The notes under the pieces were generated by a model that worked only from the letters and a program-made list of their open reading frames with translations, was not told the DNA's origin and searched no databases. From positions 1 to 9,591 of the forward strand of contig JAUVJW010000049.1 in the NCBI GenBank assembly GCA_030596465.1: DNA of 9,591 bases, given 5' to 3'. A program made the position numbers and the translations under genes. Numbering within the stretch: the first letter of the stretch is position 1; every line of letters starts with the position of its first letter. The DNA comes from Candidatus Fermentibacteraceae bacterium. Lineage in GTDB: Bacteria; Fermentibacterota; Fermentibacteria; Fermentibacterales; JCC-6. Below, one piece after another: positions 1-6,552 of this stretch.

Positions 1-13
1 ATTGCGTCCTCAT
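1..13 (-). CDS. Possible start of a further minus-strand gene, cut by the window edge
   Basis: On the minus strand an ATG lies at 13-11, preceded by the purine-rich stretch GAGGGGG (22-16), which ends 2 nt before it; GAGG within it is 5 nt away. The reading frame stays open for four codons (M-R-T-Q) to the window edge. An upstream promoter-like sequence supports the idea. Four codons cannot identify a product, and this may be chance. Confidence 0.2.
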
Positions 14-22
14 GACCCCCTC

Positions 23-36
23 GCCCCGTTTGGGGC
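23..36 (-). other. Small GC-rich hairpin upstream of the possible left-edge start
   Basis: GCCCC and GGGGC form a perfect 5-bp stem around a 4-nt loop. No T-run follows on either strand, so it is unlikely to be an intrinsic terminator for the VanZ-family gene. On the minus strand it sits directly before the purine-rich stretch ahead of the ATG at 13, so it could affect translation initiation. It may have no function. Confidence 0.3.
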
Positions 37-65
37 ACAATTTAACAATTCTAAAGGGTATTACT

Positions 66-89
66 AACCACAACACTCTTCACTGTCAA
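66..89 (-). promoter_or_regulatory. Candidate sigma-70-type promoter directed to the left edge
   Basis: The minus strand carries a perfect TTGACA -35 box at 89-84. An 18-nt spacer then leads to AGTAAT (4 of 6 matches to the -10 consensus) at 65-70, read on the minus strand. It lies between the stop of the VanZ-family gene and a possible start at 13, which is where a promoter for a further minus-strand gene would be. The -10 is weak, so this is tentative. Confidence 0.3.
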
Positions 90-138
90 GATGCAACCCG
101 CTCCCCGACACAGAGAATATACAAGTAAAATTTGAAGA

Positions 139-540
139 TCAGGTAACAGACCTGCTTTTCTTAATTTTCAGAAACACTCGGGAGAAAAACCATACAGCAA
201 GGAGAATTCCCGCCGTGTCAGCCATTATATCCTGTAATGAACTATCTCTGCCAACCACAAAGGATTGATGTATTTCGTCCAGAACCGCCCAGATCACCCC
301 GGCAGATACCATTCGAAGATGCCGACGCTTCTTCCCGAATAAATCTGCGTTAAGTACAAGCGCAAGGCCCAGCACACCGAATTCCACCATGTGAAATACC
401 TTGTCCTGGTGAAGAAACAACTCCATAGGCTGTTTCAAGGATGGTTGATGACTTAAATAGGCAATAAGAAAAGCGACTGACAGGAGAAACAACCTTTGAG
501 GAATTTCAGTTCTGCTCATACAGATAATCCAGCCCCTCAC
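139..540 (-). CDS. VanZ-family small membrane protein
   Basis: A 133-residue protein of the VanZ-like family, integral to the inner membrane. The family is named after the teicoplanin-resistance protein VanZ, and its biochemical role is mostly unknown. Visible family residues are the D46-K47...H50 element, the D88-E89-x-H91-Q92 element, R98 within GRDSS, and D104 and D108 in the DIMADTAG stretch. Four hydrophobic segments lie at about 15-32, 50-67, 75-88 and 105-125, and the C-terminus is lysine/arginine rich. The GTG start at 540 overlaps the stop of the upstream sensor gene (GTGA), which suggests translational coupling. An ATG at residue 8 (position 519) is an alternative start, and neither start has a strong ribosome binding site. 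Family assignment is firm. A link to antibiotic resistance cannot be inferred, because most VanZ-like proteins are not resistance factors. Confidence 0.86.
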   Translation of the reverse strand: MRGWIICMSRTEIPQRLFLLSVAFLIAYLSHQPSLKQPMELFLHQDKVFHMVEFGVLGLALVLNADLFGKKRRHLRMVSAGVIWAVLDEIHQSFVVGRDSSLQDIMADTAGILLAVWFFSRVFLKIKKSRSVT

Positions 541-2552
541 TTCGATACATAGAATTGCCCAACATCTGTTACTACCGAAAAACCCGGGCGTGAGGAAATC
601 TTTTCAACCGCACTCACCGCTATTTCAGGCAACCTCAGGATCATTCTGTCAACATGGGACACAGCTCCGCCAATACAGACACGGATAGTAATTTCCCTTC
701 CGGATATCTTCAATGGCTTAGTAGCAAATTCCTCATGGATGCGTGCAGCATAGGCTTCAGTCGAAACCCTGTCCACGCCGGAAAGACAAACCAGAAAACT
801 GTCTGGACCATAACGGGCAAGAATTGCCTTATCTCCCAGAACGCTCTTCATTCGTTCAGCCGTTTTCCGGAGAACCGAATCGCCGGCACCATAACCTAAA
901 TCCTCATTTATCCTGGAAAAACCGTGAATATCAACAGCCAGAACAGCCACAGTCATTGCCCTGCTTCTTACTCCTCTAATGAGATCAGTAAGCTGCTCGT
1001 GGAAAGTTGAGAGAAGGGGAAGACCGGTAATTCTGTCAATGTCTCTCAGCTTTCGCAGTGAATTCTGTAACTGATTTCTGCTGGCTGCAAGGCTGAAAAC
1101 TGTTGCATAGGCCTTGAAAACTGCCAAATCATCCGGGGAAAAATGCTGTTCTCTGATGCTTTCTACTGCAAGAACTCCCAGTACTGCGCCACTGTTCTCC
1201 AACGGAATAGCACAACATGACCCGACAGCTCTGTGAGGGTCATCACTTTCCCCAAAGGTTCTAATTTTACCCATTTTCAGGCGGCGGATTGGTTGTCTTC
1301 TGGAAACGGCCAGTCCAGCGACTCCATCGTTGATATGAAACTCTCGTCCGGCTCTTCCATCACCCTGAGGACCTCTTGATTCAAAAATTGCCAGGGTGTC
1401 TTTCCTGTTTACTATCGCTACGGTCGCGGTTGTCTCGGGATATGAAGTAACAATTCTGCCGATCAGCTTGTGAACCGCCCCCCTGACATCTCTGGAGGCT
1501 TCCATTTCCTCGCACATGGCGAGAAAACCGCTGTCGTTATCTTCCCTGCCAAGTTCCCAGGAAATGGACAGGAGAAAGACAGAATCAATAAGAATCGATG
1601 AACTGCTCTTCCTCTTTTCTCGCGAATCATAATCAAGCACCATGAATCCGCTTAAAACTCCACGCCTTCGAAATTGGACAATGCTTATCCATGGGTTGCT
1701 TTCTTCTCCCTGAATGTACCAGGGAAGACCAATACTGCCTCCAATCGACAATTTATCAGCCTTTGTGTGTACCACATCCCCGGAACTTGCGTTCAAAACC
1801 TGAATCACCGGATCATCCGGGCCAGCCATGTATCTAAGTGACACTCCTCTGGAATCTGCGACAAACTCATTAAGGGTCCAGACTTCTCTCTGGTCCCGGA
1901 CGAAAAGAAAAATACCGTGGGCTCCGGTACTTGCCTTCAGTATTGGAATAAGACTTCGAGCCACATCATCAGGAAACTGCGGTGTTGTGTCCTTATCATT
2001 CTCTCTGGTTTTTCCTTGAAAACGCTCCCTGGCAGATTTCTCTCCCTGAAGGTATTCCACTGCTGACATTGACACCAGGGGAATAATTCCGGCTACGAGA
2101 GCACCCATGAGTACCCCGAGAAAAGAACTCAGATCAAAACTACCGCTTTTTATTCCGGAAGACGAAACAACCGGGGCAATAAACTCCACCGCGCCCAGCA
2201 CCCCTGCAATGGTAAGTACAGGGCCGCCGATAGAATCTCTCTTCATCCAGAGGAAAAGAAGCGGGTAGAGAAAAGCAGCGGGGCCCAGGGCTCCTCCCCA
2301 GAGTTGCACGGCAGAGCTAATAAGAGCAGCCGTAAAAAAGATTATGCCCGGCTGTGGAGTACTGTCTCGCTTAAGCAGAAGTACCGCAATAAAGACAGCA
2401 GCAAGCAAAGACAGAAAACCATATAAGAGGGGCTCCGACAGTCCATCTGTAAGTGTTGCCGCATTGCACAACACGATAATCGCTGAAACAACGAACAGTA
2501 CATTTCCCGTAATTCTATCTCTTACCAACAGTTTTTCCTTTGCTTTTTTCAC
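537..2552 (-). CDS. Membrane sensor with two GAF-like domains and a degenerate GGDEF domain
   Basis: A 671-residue signalling protein. Residues 15-165 contain about six hydrophobic segments, so the N-terminus is a membrane domain. A charged linker follows (about 166-195). Residues about 200-335 look like a divergent GAF domain. Residues about 345-495 are a clearer GAF domain, with the stretch SCCAIPLE followed by VLGVLAVES and a Cys pair at 446-447. Residues about 505-671 are a GGDEF-type domain: DRITGLPLL at its start, D541 in VDIHGF, N549 and D558 in GAGDS. The signature itself reads G582-P-D-S-F586 instead of GG(D/E)EF. The second Gly and the catalytic Glu are therefore replaced, and no RxxD inhibitory site sits five residues upstream. 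I infer that it is probably not an active diguanylate cyclase, and it may instead bind nucleotide or act as a signalling scaffold. The start is GTG at 2552 without a good ribosome binding site. A TTG at residue 9 (position 2528) has AAGGA 7 nt upstream and is a real alternative. It is co-transcribed with the VanZ-family gene. Confidence 0.85.
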   Translation of the reverse strand: MKKAKEKLLVRDRITGNVLFVVSAIIVLCNAATLTDGLSEPLLYGFLSLLAAVFIAVLLLKRDSTPQPGIIFFTAALISSAVQLWGGALGPAAFLYPLLFLWMKRDSIGGPVLTIAGVLGAVEFIAPVVSSSGIKSGSFDLSSFLGVLMGALVAGIIPLVSMSAVEYLQGEKSARERFQGKTRENDKDTTPQFPDDVARSLIPILKASTGAHGIFLFVRDQREVWTLNEFVADSRGVSLRYMAGPDDPVIQVLNASSGDVVHTKADKLSIGGSIGLPWYIQGEESNPWISIVQFRRRGVLSGFMVLDYDSREKRKSSSSILIDSVFLLSISWELGREDNDSGFLAMCEEMEASRDVRGAVHKLIGRIVTSYPETTATVAIVNRKDTLAIFESRGPQGDGRAGREFHINDGVAGLAVSRRQPIRRLKMGKIRTFGESDDPHRAVGSCCAIPLENSGAVLGVLAVESIREQHFSPDDLAVFKAYATVFSLAASRNQLQNSLRKLRDIDRITGLPLLSTFHEQLTDLIRGVRSRAMTVAVLAVDIHGFSRINEDLGYGAGDSVLRKTAERMKSVLGDKAILARYGPDSFLVCLSGVDRVSTEAYAARIHEEFATKPLKISGREITIRVCIGGAVSHVDRMILRLPEIAVSAVEKISSRPGFSVVTDVGQFYVSK

Positions 2553-2756
2553 CTGGAATTACCCGAATATACTGTACAGAGAACCGGCGGTCTGTCACGA
2601 AAATTTAACACTGGCCTGAAGTCCACGGTGAATTCATCACGAAAAATAAGGGGCACTTGACGACAGGGGCATAGTTTAATGATTTTCGGGTAACGCTGAG
2701 AAGTGCGAGTGTATTCAATTTGTGGCAAGCGTAAAATCCTTTTTCGAGTTTCACAT

Positions 2757-2789
2757 ATGGAAGAATTAAAAAAACACAGCTACTTATAA
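2757..2789 (+). other. Ten-codon ORF in the rho leader (possible leader peptide)
   Basis: ATG at 2757 opens a ten-codon frame (MEELKKHSYL) that ends at TAA 2787-2789, just before the hairpin preceding rho. The enteric rho gene is known to have a short leader ORF (rhoL), so a leader peptide would not be surprising. Here the ribosome binding site is poor (only GAG 8 nt upstream), and an ORF this short easily arises by chance. Confidence 0.15.
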
Positions 2790-2795
2790 CTTTAT

Positions 2796-2812
2796 TCCAC
2801 CGTGTCGGTGGA
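2796..2812 (+). promoter_or_regulatory. Hairpin at the rho translation start
   Basis: TCCACCG and CGGTGGA form a perfect 7-bp stem around the loop TGT. The 3' arm contains GGTGG, the only Shine-Dalgarno-like sequence for the TTG at 2818, so folding would hide it. The better site GGAGA at 2820-2824, which serves a TTG at 2833, stays free just downstream. No T-run follows, so this is not a terminator. A role in translational control of rho is an inference. Confidence 0.45.
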
Positions 2813-2817
2813 TCATC

Positions 2818-4149
2818 TTGGAGAAATATTCATTGCAAAAAACCAATAGACAGAAAAGAATGCCATACAACAAGCGTCGTCGGATTATATCTGGCCCTAC
2901 TGCCTCAGATCTAGAAGCGAAAACACTTATCGAGCTTCAGGAAATGGCAAAGGAAGCTGGCATTGCCAAGGTCACCAACATCCGCAAAGCAAATCTGATA
3001 ACCACCATTCTCGAAAAGAAAGCAGAGAAGAACGGACTGGGATTTGCTCAGGGTGTCCTTGAAACCCTCAGCGAGGGGTACGGATTTCTCCGGAACTCAT
3101 CCTCTAACTACCTGCCGGGTTCTGAGGATACTTACGTTTCTCCAAGTCAAATCAAGAGGTTCAATCTTAAAACAGGTGATTCTATCTCCGGTCACGCAAG
3201 AAAGCCCCGAGACGGCGAAAAGTACGCTGCCCTCATCCGGCTGGAAAAAATCAACGGGATCAGCCCTGAGGAAATCACTTCCAGAAGAAGATTCGAATCC
3301 CTGACTCCATACTACCCGGAAGAACACTTTACTCTTGAAACCTCAGCCGATGAGTATTCCGGAAGGGTTATGGATCTTCTGGTTCCTGTGGGCAAAGGAC
3401 AGAGAGCTCTAATTGTTTCTCCCCCCAGAGCTGGAAAGACAATTCTGCTGCAACACCTGGCTAACGCAATTACTCAAAATCATCCTGATGTGATTCTCAT
3501 TGTTCTTCTTATTGACGAGCGACCAGAGGAAGTAACAGACATGAAACGAAGGGTTCAGGGTGAGGTTGTAAGCTCCACTTTTGATGAGCCTCCCAAAAGA
3601 CATGTTCATATAGCTGACATGGTTCTCGAGAAAGCAAAAAGGCTTGTTGAATCCGGAAAAGATGTGGTTATTCTTCTAGACAGCATTACCCGTCTTGCCC
3701 GGGCGAACAATCAGGTGATTCCTCACTCCGGTAAGATTCTTTCCGGTGGCGTTGATTCCAACGCTCTTCAACGACCCAAGAGATTTTTCGGTGCCGCTAG
3801 AAATATCGTAGAGGGTGGCAGTCTTACCATAGTCGGTACTGCGCTGGTTGATACCGGCAGCAGAATGGATGAGGTTATTTTCGAGGAATTCAAGGGTACC
3901 GGTAACTGCGAAATAGTTCTGGACAGAAGACTTGCGGATAGAAGAATCTATCCGGCAATCGATATAACCAAATCCGGAACAAGACGCGAAGACCTTCTCA
4001 TGGACGAAGAGACCATCAGCAGGGTATGGGTAATGAGAAAGATACTGGTGGAAATGAGTCCCGTTGAAGCAATGGAAACCCTGAAAAAGCAGTTGTCAAA
4101 GCACAAATCAAATCGCAGATTCCTTGACAACATGCAGAATTACGAGTAG
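2818..4149 (+). CDS. rho: Transcription termination factor Rho
   Basis: Hexameric RNA-dependent ATPase and helicase that ends transcription of untranslated RNA. Numbered from TTG 2818, a basic N-terminal tail (1-30) precedes the Rho N-terminal helical domain (about 34-72), then the cold-shock-like RNA-binding domain (about 76-150, with GYGFLR and YVSPSQIKRF), then the RecA-type ATPase core. The Walker A motif is SPPRAGKT, residues 201-208, with K207. E234 in IDERPEE is the catalytic glutamate position, D288 in ILLDS is Walker B, and R389 in SGTRRE matches the arginine finger. All match the E. coli residues with a constant 23-residue offset. Length is 443, against 419 in E. coli, with no large insertion. 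The start is uncertain. TTG 2818 has only GGTGG inside a hairpin, TTG 2833 has GGAGA at a good 8-nt spacing, and ATG 2860 is a third choice. Homology begins near residue 34, so it does not decide. First gene of the rightward run. Confidence 0.97.
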   Translation: MEKYSLQKTNRQKRMPYNKRRRIISGPTASDLEAKTLIELQEMAKEAGIAKVTNIRKANLITTILEKKAEKNGLGFAQGVLETLSEGYGFLRNSSSNYLPGSEDTYVSPSQIKRFNLKTGDSISGHARKPRDGEKYAALIRLEKINGISPEEITSRRRFESLTPYYPEEHFTLETSADEYSGRVMDLLVPVGKGQRALIVSPPRAGKTILLQHLANAITQNHPDVILIVLLIDERPEEVTDMKRRVQGEVVSSTFDEPPKRHVHIADMVLEKAKRLVESGKDVVILLDSITRLARANNQVIPHSGKILSGGVDSNALQRPKRFFGAARNIVEGGSLTIVGTALVDTGSRMDEVIFEEFKGTGNCEIVLDRRLADRRIYPAIDITKSGTRREDLLMDEETISRVWVMRKILVEMSPVEAMETLKKQLSKHKSNRRFLDNMQNYE

Positions 4150-4181
4150 ATTACGGCGATTTTCAGCATGGAGGAAAAATA

Positions 4182-4400
4182 GTGAAAAAAGACATACATC
4201 CAAAGTACGGGGAAGCAGTTTTCTCCTGCGCGTGTGGTAACGAAGTTCGTACGAAGTCCACAAAGGGTGACCACAGATTTGATATCTGTTCGGCCTGTCA
4301 TCCATTTTACACCGGCAAGCAGAAGCTGATTGATTCCGCGGGCAGGGTAGATAAGTATCTTAGAAAATACGGTCTTCAGAAGGACGAGCAGGAGGGATAA
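4182..4400 (+). CDS. rpmE: Large-subunit ribosomal protein L31 (bL31), zinc-binding form
   Basis: A 72-residue bL31 protein of the 50S subunit, contributing to contact between the subunits. It starts with the typical MKKDIHPKY. It carries four cysteines, C16 and C18 in CACG and C36 and C39 in CSACHPFYTGKQK, so this is the zinc-containing C+ type. By family knowledge, genomes with a C+ L31 may carry a cysteine-less paralogue used under zinc starvation, but none is visible here. GTG start with a strong GGAGG at 4170-4174, 7 nt upstream. It lies 32 nt after rho, and rho-rpmE adjacency is common in bacteria. An intrinsic terminator-like hairpin follows it. Confidence 0.97.
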   Translation: MKKDIHPKYGEAVFSCACGNEVRTKSTKGDHRFDICSACHPFYTGKQKLIDSAGRVDKYLRKYGLQKDEQEG

Positions 4401-4420
4401 CAATCCCAATGCGATAATGG

Positions 4421-4447
4421 AACGGGAGGCATATAGCCTCCCGTTTT
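4421..4447 (+). terminator. Terminator-like hairpin between rpmE and the DUF1385 gene
   Basis: AACGGGAGGC and GCCTCCCGTT form a perfect 10-bp stem around the 5-nt loop ATATA. Counting the last two stem bases, the run is TTTT, then GCA. The stem is strong but the T-run is short, so termination may be partial. It lies 20 nt after the rpmE stop and 17 nt before the next start codon, leaving no room for a separate promoter. It therefore probably reduces read-through within the operon, or stabilises the 3' end of the rho-rpmE message. Confidence 0.7.
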
Positions 4448-4464
4448 GCACATTATGGAGAATC

Positions 4465-5430
4465 ATGACAACAAAAAGACCTAATATTGGCGGTCAGGCC
4501 CTTATAGAGGGTGTATTTATGCGCGCACCTGATGGCGCGGCTGCGGCTGTGAGAAAACCGGACGGCACCATTGTCGCCAAAAACATGAAATACCTGGTTC
4601 CACCTGTAAGAACAGGTATTCTCAGCAAGCCCATATTCAGAGGAGCAGTCAATCTCATAGATACTTTAAAAATGGGATTTTCAGCGCTGAACTGGTCCGC
4701 TGAAGCTGCGGAAGAAAACAAAGATAACAATGAAAAAAAATCATCCCATCCTGGTATGTGGCTTGCCAACATAGGAGCAATTGCGCTTGCCATTGTACTT
4801 TTTGCATGGCTTCCGCTTAAACTGGCCACATGGATTGTTTCTACCATTGGACCGTTTTCAGGAGGAGTTGAGCAGTTTTACATTCACATCATAGCCGGTA
4901 CTTTCAGGATTATCGCTTTCGTGCTCTACATCATGGCAATTTCACTTATGCCGGACATTCGAAGAGTTTTCATGTATCACGGCTCCGAGCATCAAGTGAT
5001 TCATGCCTGGGAAGACGGGTCTGATAATCTTGCCCGTGACGCAGAGAAACAGACTCCTCTTCACGCAAGATGCGGCACAAGCTTTCTTATGTATGTGATG
5101 ATAATTACTATTATCTGTTATTCCATTATTGATTCTCTGGTTTATCTGGCGACAGGCGTCTCTCCCGCCGCTCACTGGAGAGTGCTCTACCACCTGCCTC
5201 TAATCCCTCTGGTAATGGGTATTTCGTATGAAGTTTTGAAAACCGCAGACAAACATCTCGACACCTCCGCATTTGCCCGGATTCTTTCCAAACCAGGTCT
5301 CTGGCTCCAGCGTCTCACCACTAAACCGGCAACACCTGAGATGCTTGAAGTCGCTGAGATCGCTGCAAAAATGGCTCTTGGGTTTGATCTGCCGCCTGAT
5401 GTTGAAATTGTAGAGGAGAAAACTGAATGA
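4465..5430 (+). CDS. DUF1385 (YqhQ-type) polytopic membrane protein
   Basis: A 321-residue member of the DUF1385/YqhQ family, membrane bound and of unknown biochemical function. Its N-terminus has the family hallmark GGQALIEGVFMRAP. Hydrophobic segments lie at about 98-122, 140-162, 206-231 and 239-258. Between the second and third are conserved polar motifs, H172-G-S-E175-H176...H180...E183 and H200-A-R-C203-G-T-S-F. These His, Glu and Cys residues look like a possible metal site, which is an inference. I chose ATG 4465, with GGAG 4-7 nt upstream. The in-frame ATG at 4417 would make the protein begin inside the terminator hairpin and adds 16 residues with no family resemblance. The gene overlaps prfA by 4 nt (ATGA). 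The family is often found next to rpmE, prfA and prmC, which hints at a link to translation or the envelope but proves nothing. Confidence 0.93.
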   Translation: MTTKRPNIGGQALIEGVFMRAPDGAAAAVRKPDGTIVAKNMKYLVPPVRTGILSKPIFRGAVNLIDTLKMGFSALNWSAEAAEENKDNNEKKSSHPGMWLANIGAIALAIVLFAWLPLKLATWIVSTIGPFSGGVEQFYIHIIAGTFRIIAFVLYIMAISLMPDIRRVFMYHGSEHQVIHAWEDGSDNLARDAEKQTPLHARCGTSFLMYVMIITIICYSIIDSLVYLATGVSPAAHWRVLYHLPLIPLVMGISYEVLKTADKHLDTSAFARILSKPGLWLQRLTTKPATPEMLEVAEIAAKMALGFDLPPDVEIVEEKTE

Positions 5431-6503
5431 CAGCACAGGGAGAACAGGAAAAAATAGCAGCCCGACTGAGCGAAATAGACGAAGCTCTTTGTAAGCCGGA
5501 AACCCTCAGAAGCCGCACACTTATGAAATCTCTCAACACAGAGAGGTACAGCCTTGTCAAGATAAATGACACCCTTGTTGACATTCTTGATACTGAGTCT
5601 CTCCTTGAAGAAATGAAAACCGCTGCAGCTGGAAATGATCCTGAACTTTCCGAGATGGCCTCCGAGGAAATTCCAGAGCTGAAAGAAAGACTGGAAAAAC
5701 TCAACCACAGGCTGAAAATTCTTCTTATTCCACCTGATCCCAACGATCAGCGTGGTGTGGTTATGGAAATCCGCGCCGGAACAGGTGGCGATGAAGCAGC
5801 GCTTTTTGCCGGTAGCATCTTCAAAATGTACAGCTACTACGCACAGAAAAAGGGATGGAAATCCGAGGTCATCAGCGCCAGAGAAAGTGACCGTGGCGGA
5901 TACAAAGAAATAATCCTGAACCTCTCCGGCAATGGAGTTTACAGCAGACTGAAGTATGAATCCGGCGTTCATAGAGTACAGAGGGTACCTGAAACAGAAA
6001 CGAGCGGAAGAATTCACACATCGGCTTGTACTGTCGCTGTACTTCCTGAGGCTGAAGAAGTCGATGTTGAGATCAAAAACGATGAGCTTCGAGTGGATGT
6101 GTATCGTTCCAGCGGTCCTGGCGGACAGAGTGTAAACACCACTGATTCCGCAGTGCGCATTACACACCTTCCGACCGGAACCGTTGTGTCCTGTCAGGAC
6201 GAGAAAAGCCAGATAAAGAACAAAGCAAAGGCTATGAAGGTTCTCCGGGCAAGACTGCTGATTGTAAAACAGGATGAGGAAAACGCGAAACGATCCGAAA
6301 GCAGAAAAAGCATGGTGGGTTCAGGAGACAGATCCGCAAAAATACGTACATACAACTTTCCTCAGGGGCGTTTCACCGACCACAGAATTCACCTGACGCT
6401 TCACAACCTGAATGACATTCTCAGCGGCAGCCTCGATCAGATCATTGAAGCTCTCATCAAGGCTGATCAGGAGAAAATCCTTGCCGCAAGGTCAAAAAAA
6501 TAG
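5427..6503 (+). CDS. prfA: Peptide chain release factor 1 (RF1)
   Basis: Class I release factor that recognises UAA and UAG in the ribosomal A site and triggers peptide release. Length is 358, close to the 360 of E. coli. The tripeptide anticodon is P188-E-T190 (PxT, the RF1 type; RF2 would have SPF). The peptidyl-tRNA hydrolysis motif is GGQ at 232-234, within SSGPGGQSVNTTDSA. Typical blocks such as RAGTGGDEAALFAG and RTYNFPQGR are intact. A strong AGGAG at 5414-5418 lies 8 nt before the ATG, inside the end of the DUF1385 gene, so translation of the two is likely coupled. The reading frame ends in TAG, a stop that RF1 but not RF2 reads. The Gln of GGQ (Q234) is the expected substrate of PrmC, encoded next. 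Confidence 0.98.
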   Translation: MTAQGEQEKIAARLSEIDEALCKPETLRSRTLMKSLNTERYSLVKINDTLVDILDTESLLEEMKTAAAGNDPELSEMASEEIPELKERLEKLNHRLKILLIPPDPNDQRGVVMEIRAGTGGDEAALFAGSIFKMYSYYAQKKGWKSEVISARESDRGGYKEIILNLSGNGVYSRLKYESGVHRVQRVPETETSGRIHTSACTVAVLPEAEEVDVEIKNDELRVDVYRSSGPGGQSVNTTDSAVRITHLPTGTVVSCQDEKSQIKNKAKAMKVLRARLLIVKQDEENAKRSESRKSMVGSGDRSAKIRTYNFPQGRFTDHRIHLTLHNLNDILSGSLDQIIEALIKADQEKILAARSKK

Positions 6504-6552
6504 CAATGTGTCAGACCTCAAATACGCGATCTACTAACAATCAGAATATGAC

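Larger units (their letters stand above)
2553..2817. promoter_or_regulatory. Divergent control region between the sensor gene and rho
   Basis: This is the longest non-coding stretch in the window (265 nt), between two divergent genes, so promoters in both directions are expected. Leftwards, GTGACA (2598-2593) and TACAGT (2576-2571), separated by 16 nt, make a plausible promoter about 20 nt before the sensor gene. Rightwards, TAAAAT at 2732-2737 is a good -10 match but has only a poor -35 (GTGTAT or TGTATT). TTGACG at 2657-2662 is a good -35 without a convincing -10 at the right distance. TATAAC at 2785-2790 also resembles a -10. A 9-bp direct repeat TCACGAAAA occurs at 2595-2603 and 2637-2645, the first copy overlapping the leftward -35. 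The promoter calls are pattern-based and tentative; the existence of a control region here is more secure. Confidence 0.5.

Noticed and set aside
12..128. 38-codon plus-strand frame starting at ATG 12
   Set aside because: No ribosome binding site, no recognisable motif and no context; it runs against a candidate minus-strand promoter.
140..158. CAGGT-AACAG-ACCTG hairpin followed by CTTTTCTT on the plus strand
   Set aside because: The stem is only 5 bp, no plus-strand gene ends before it, and it lies within the end of the VanZ-family gene; on the minus strand no T-run follows it.
4417..4464. Extended start (ATG 4417) for the DUF1385 protein
   Set aside because: The extra 16 residues would be encoded by the terminator hairpin and do not resemble the family; ATG 4465 has its own GGAG and begins close to the conserved GGQALIEGV motif.
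4733..4740. Run of eight A in the DUF1385 gene, possible frameshift
   Set aside because: The reading frame and family motifs continue unchanged on both sides, so no frameshift has occurred; the run encodes part of a lysine-rich loop.
5187..6167. 326-codon open frame on the minus strand opposite DUF1385 and prfA
   Set aside because: It lies opposite highly conserved genes, has a Cys-, Ser- and Phe-rich translation with no recognisable motif, and is explained by codon bias of the genes on the plus strand.
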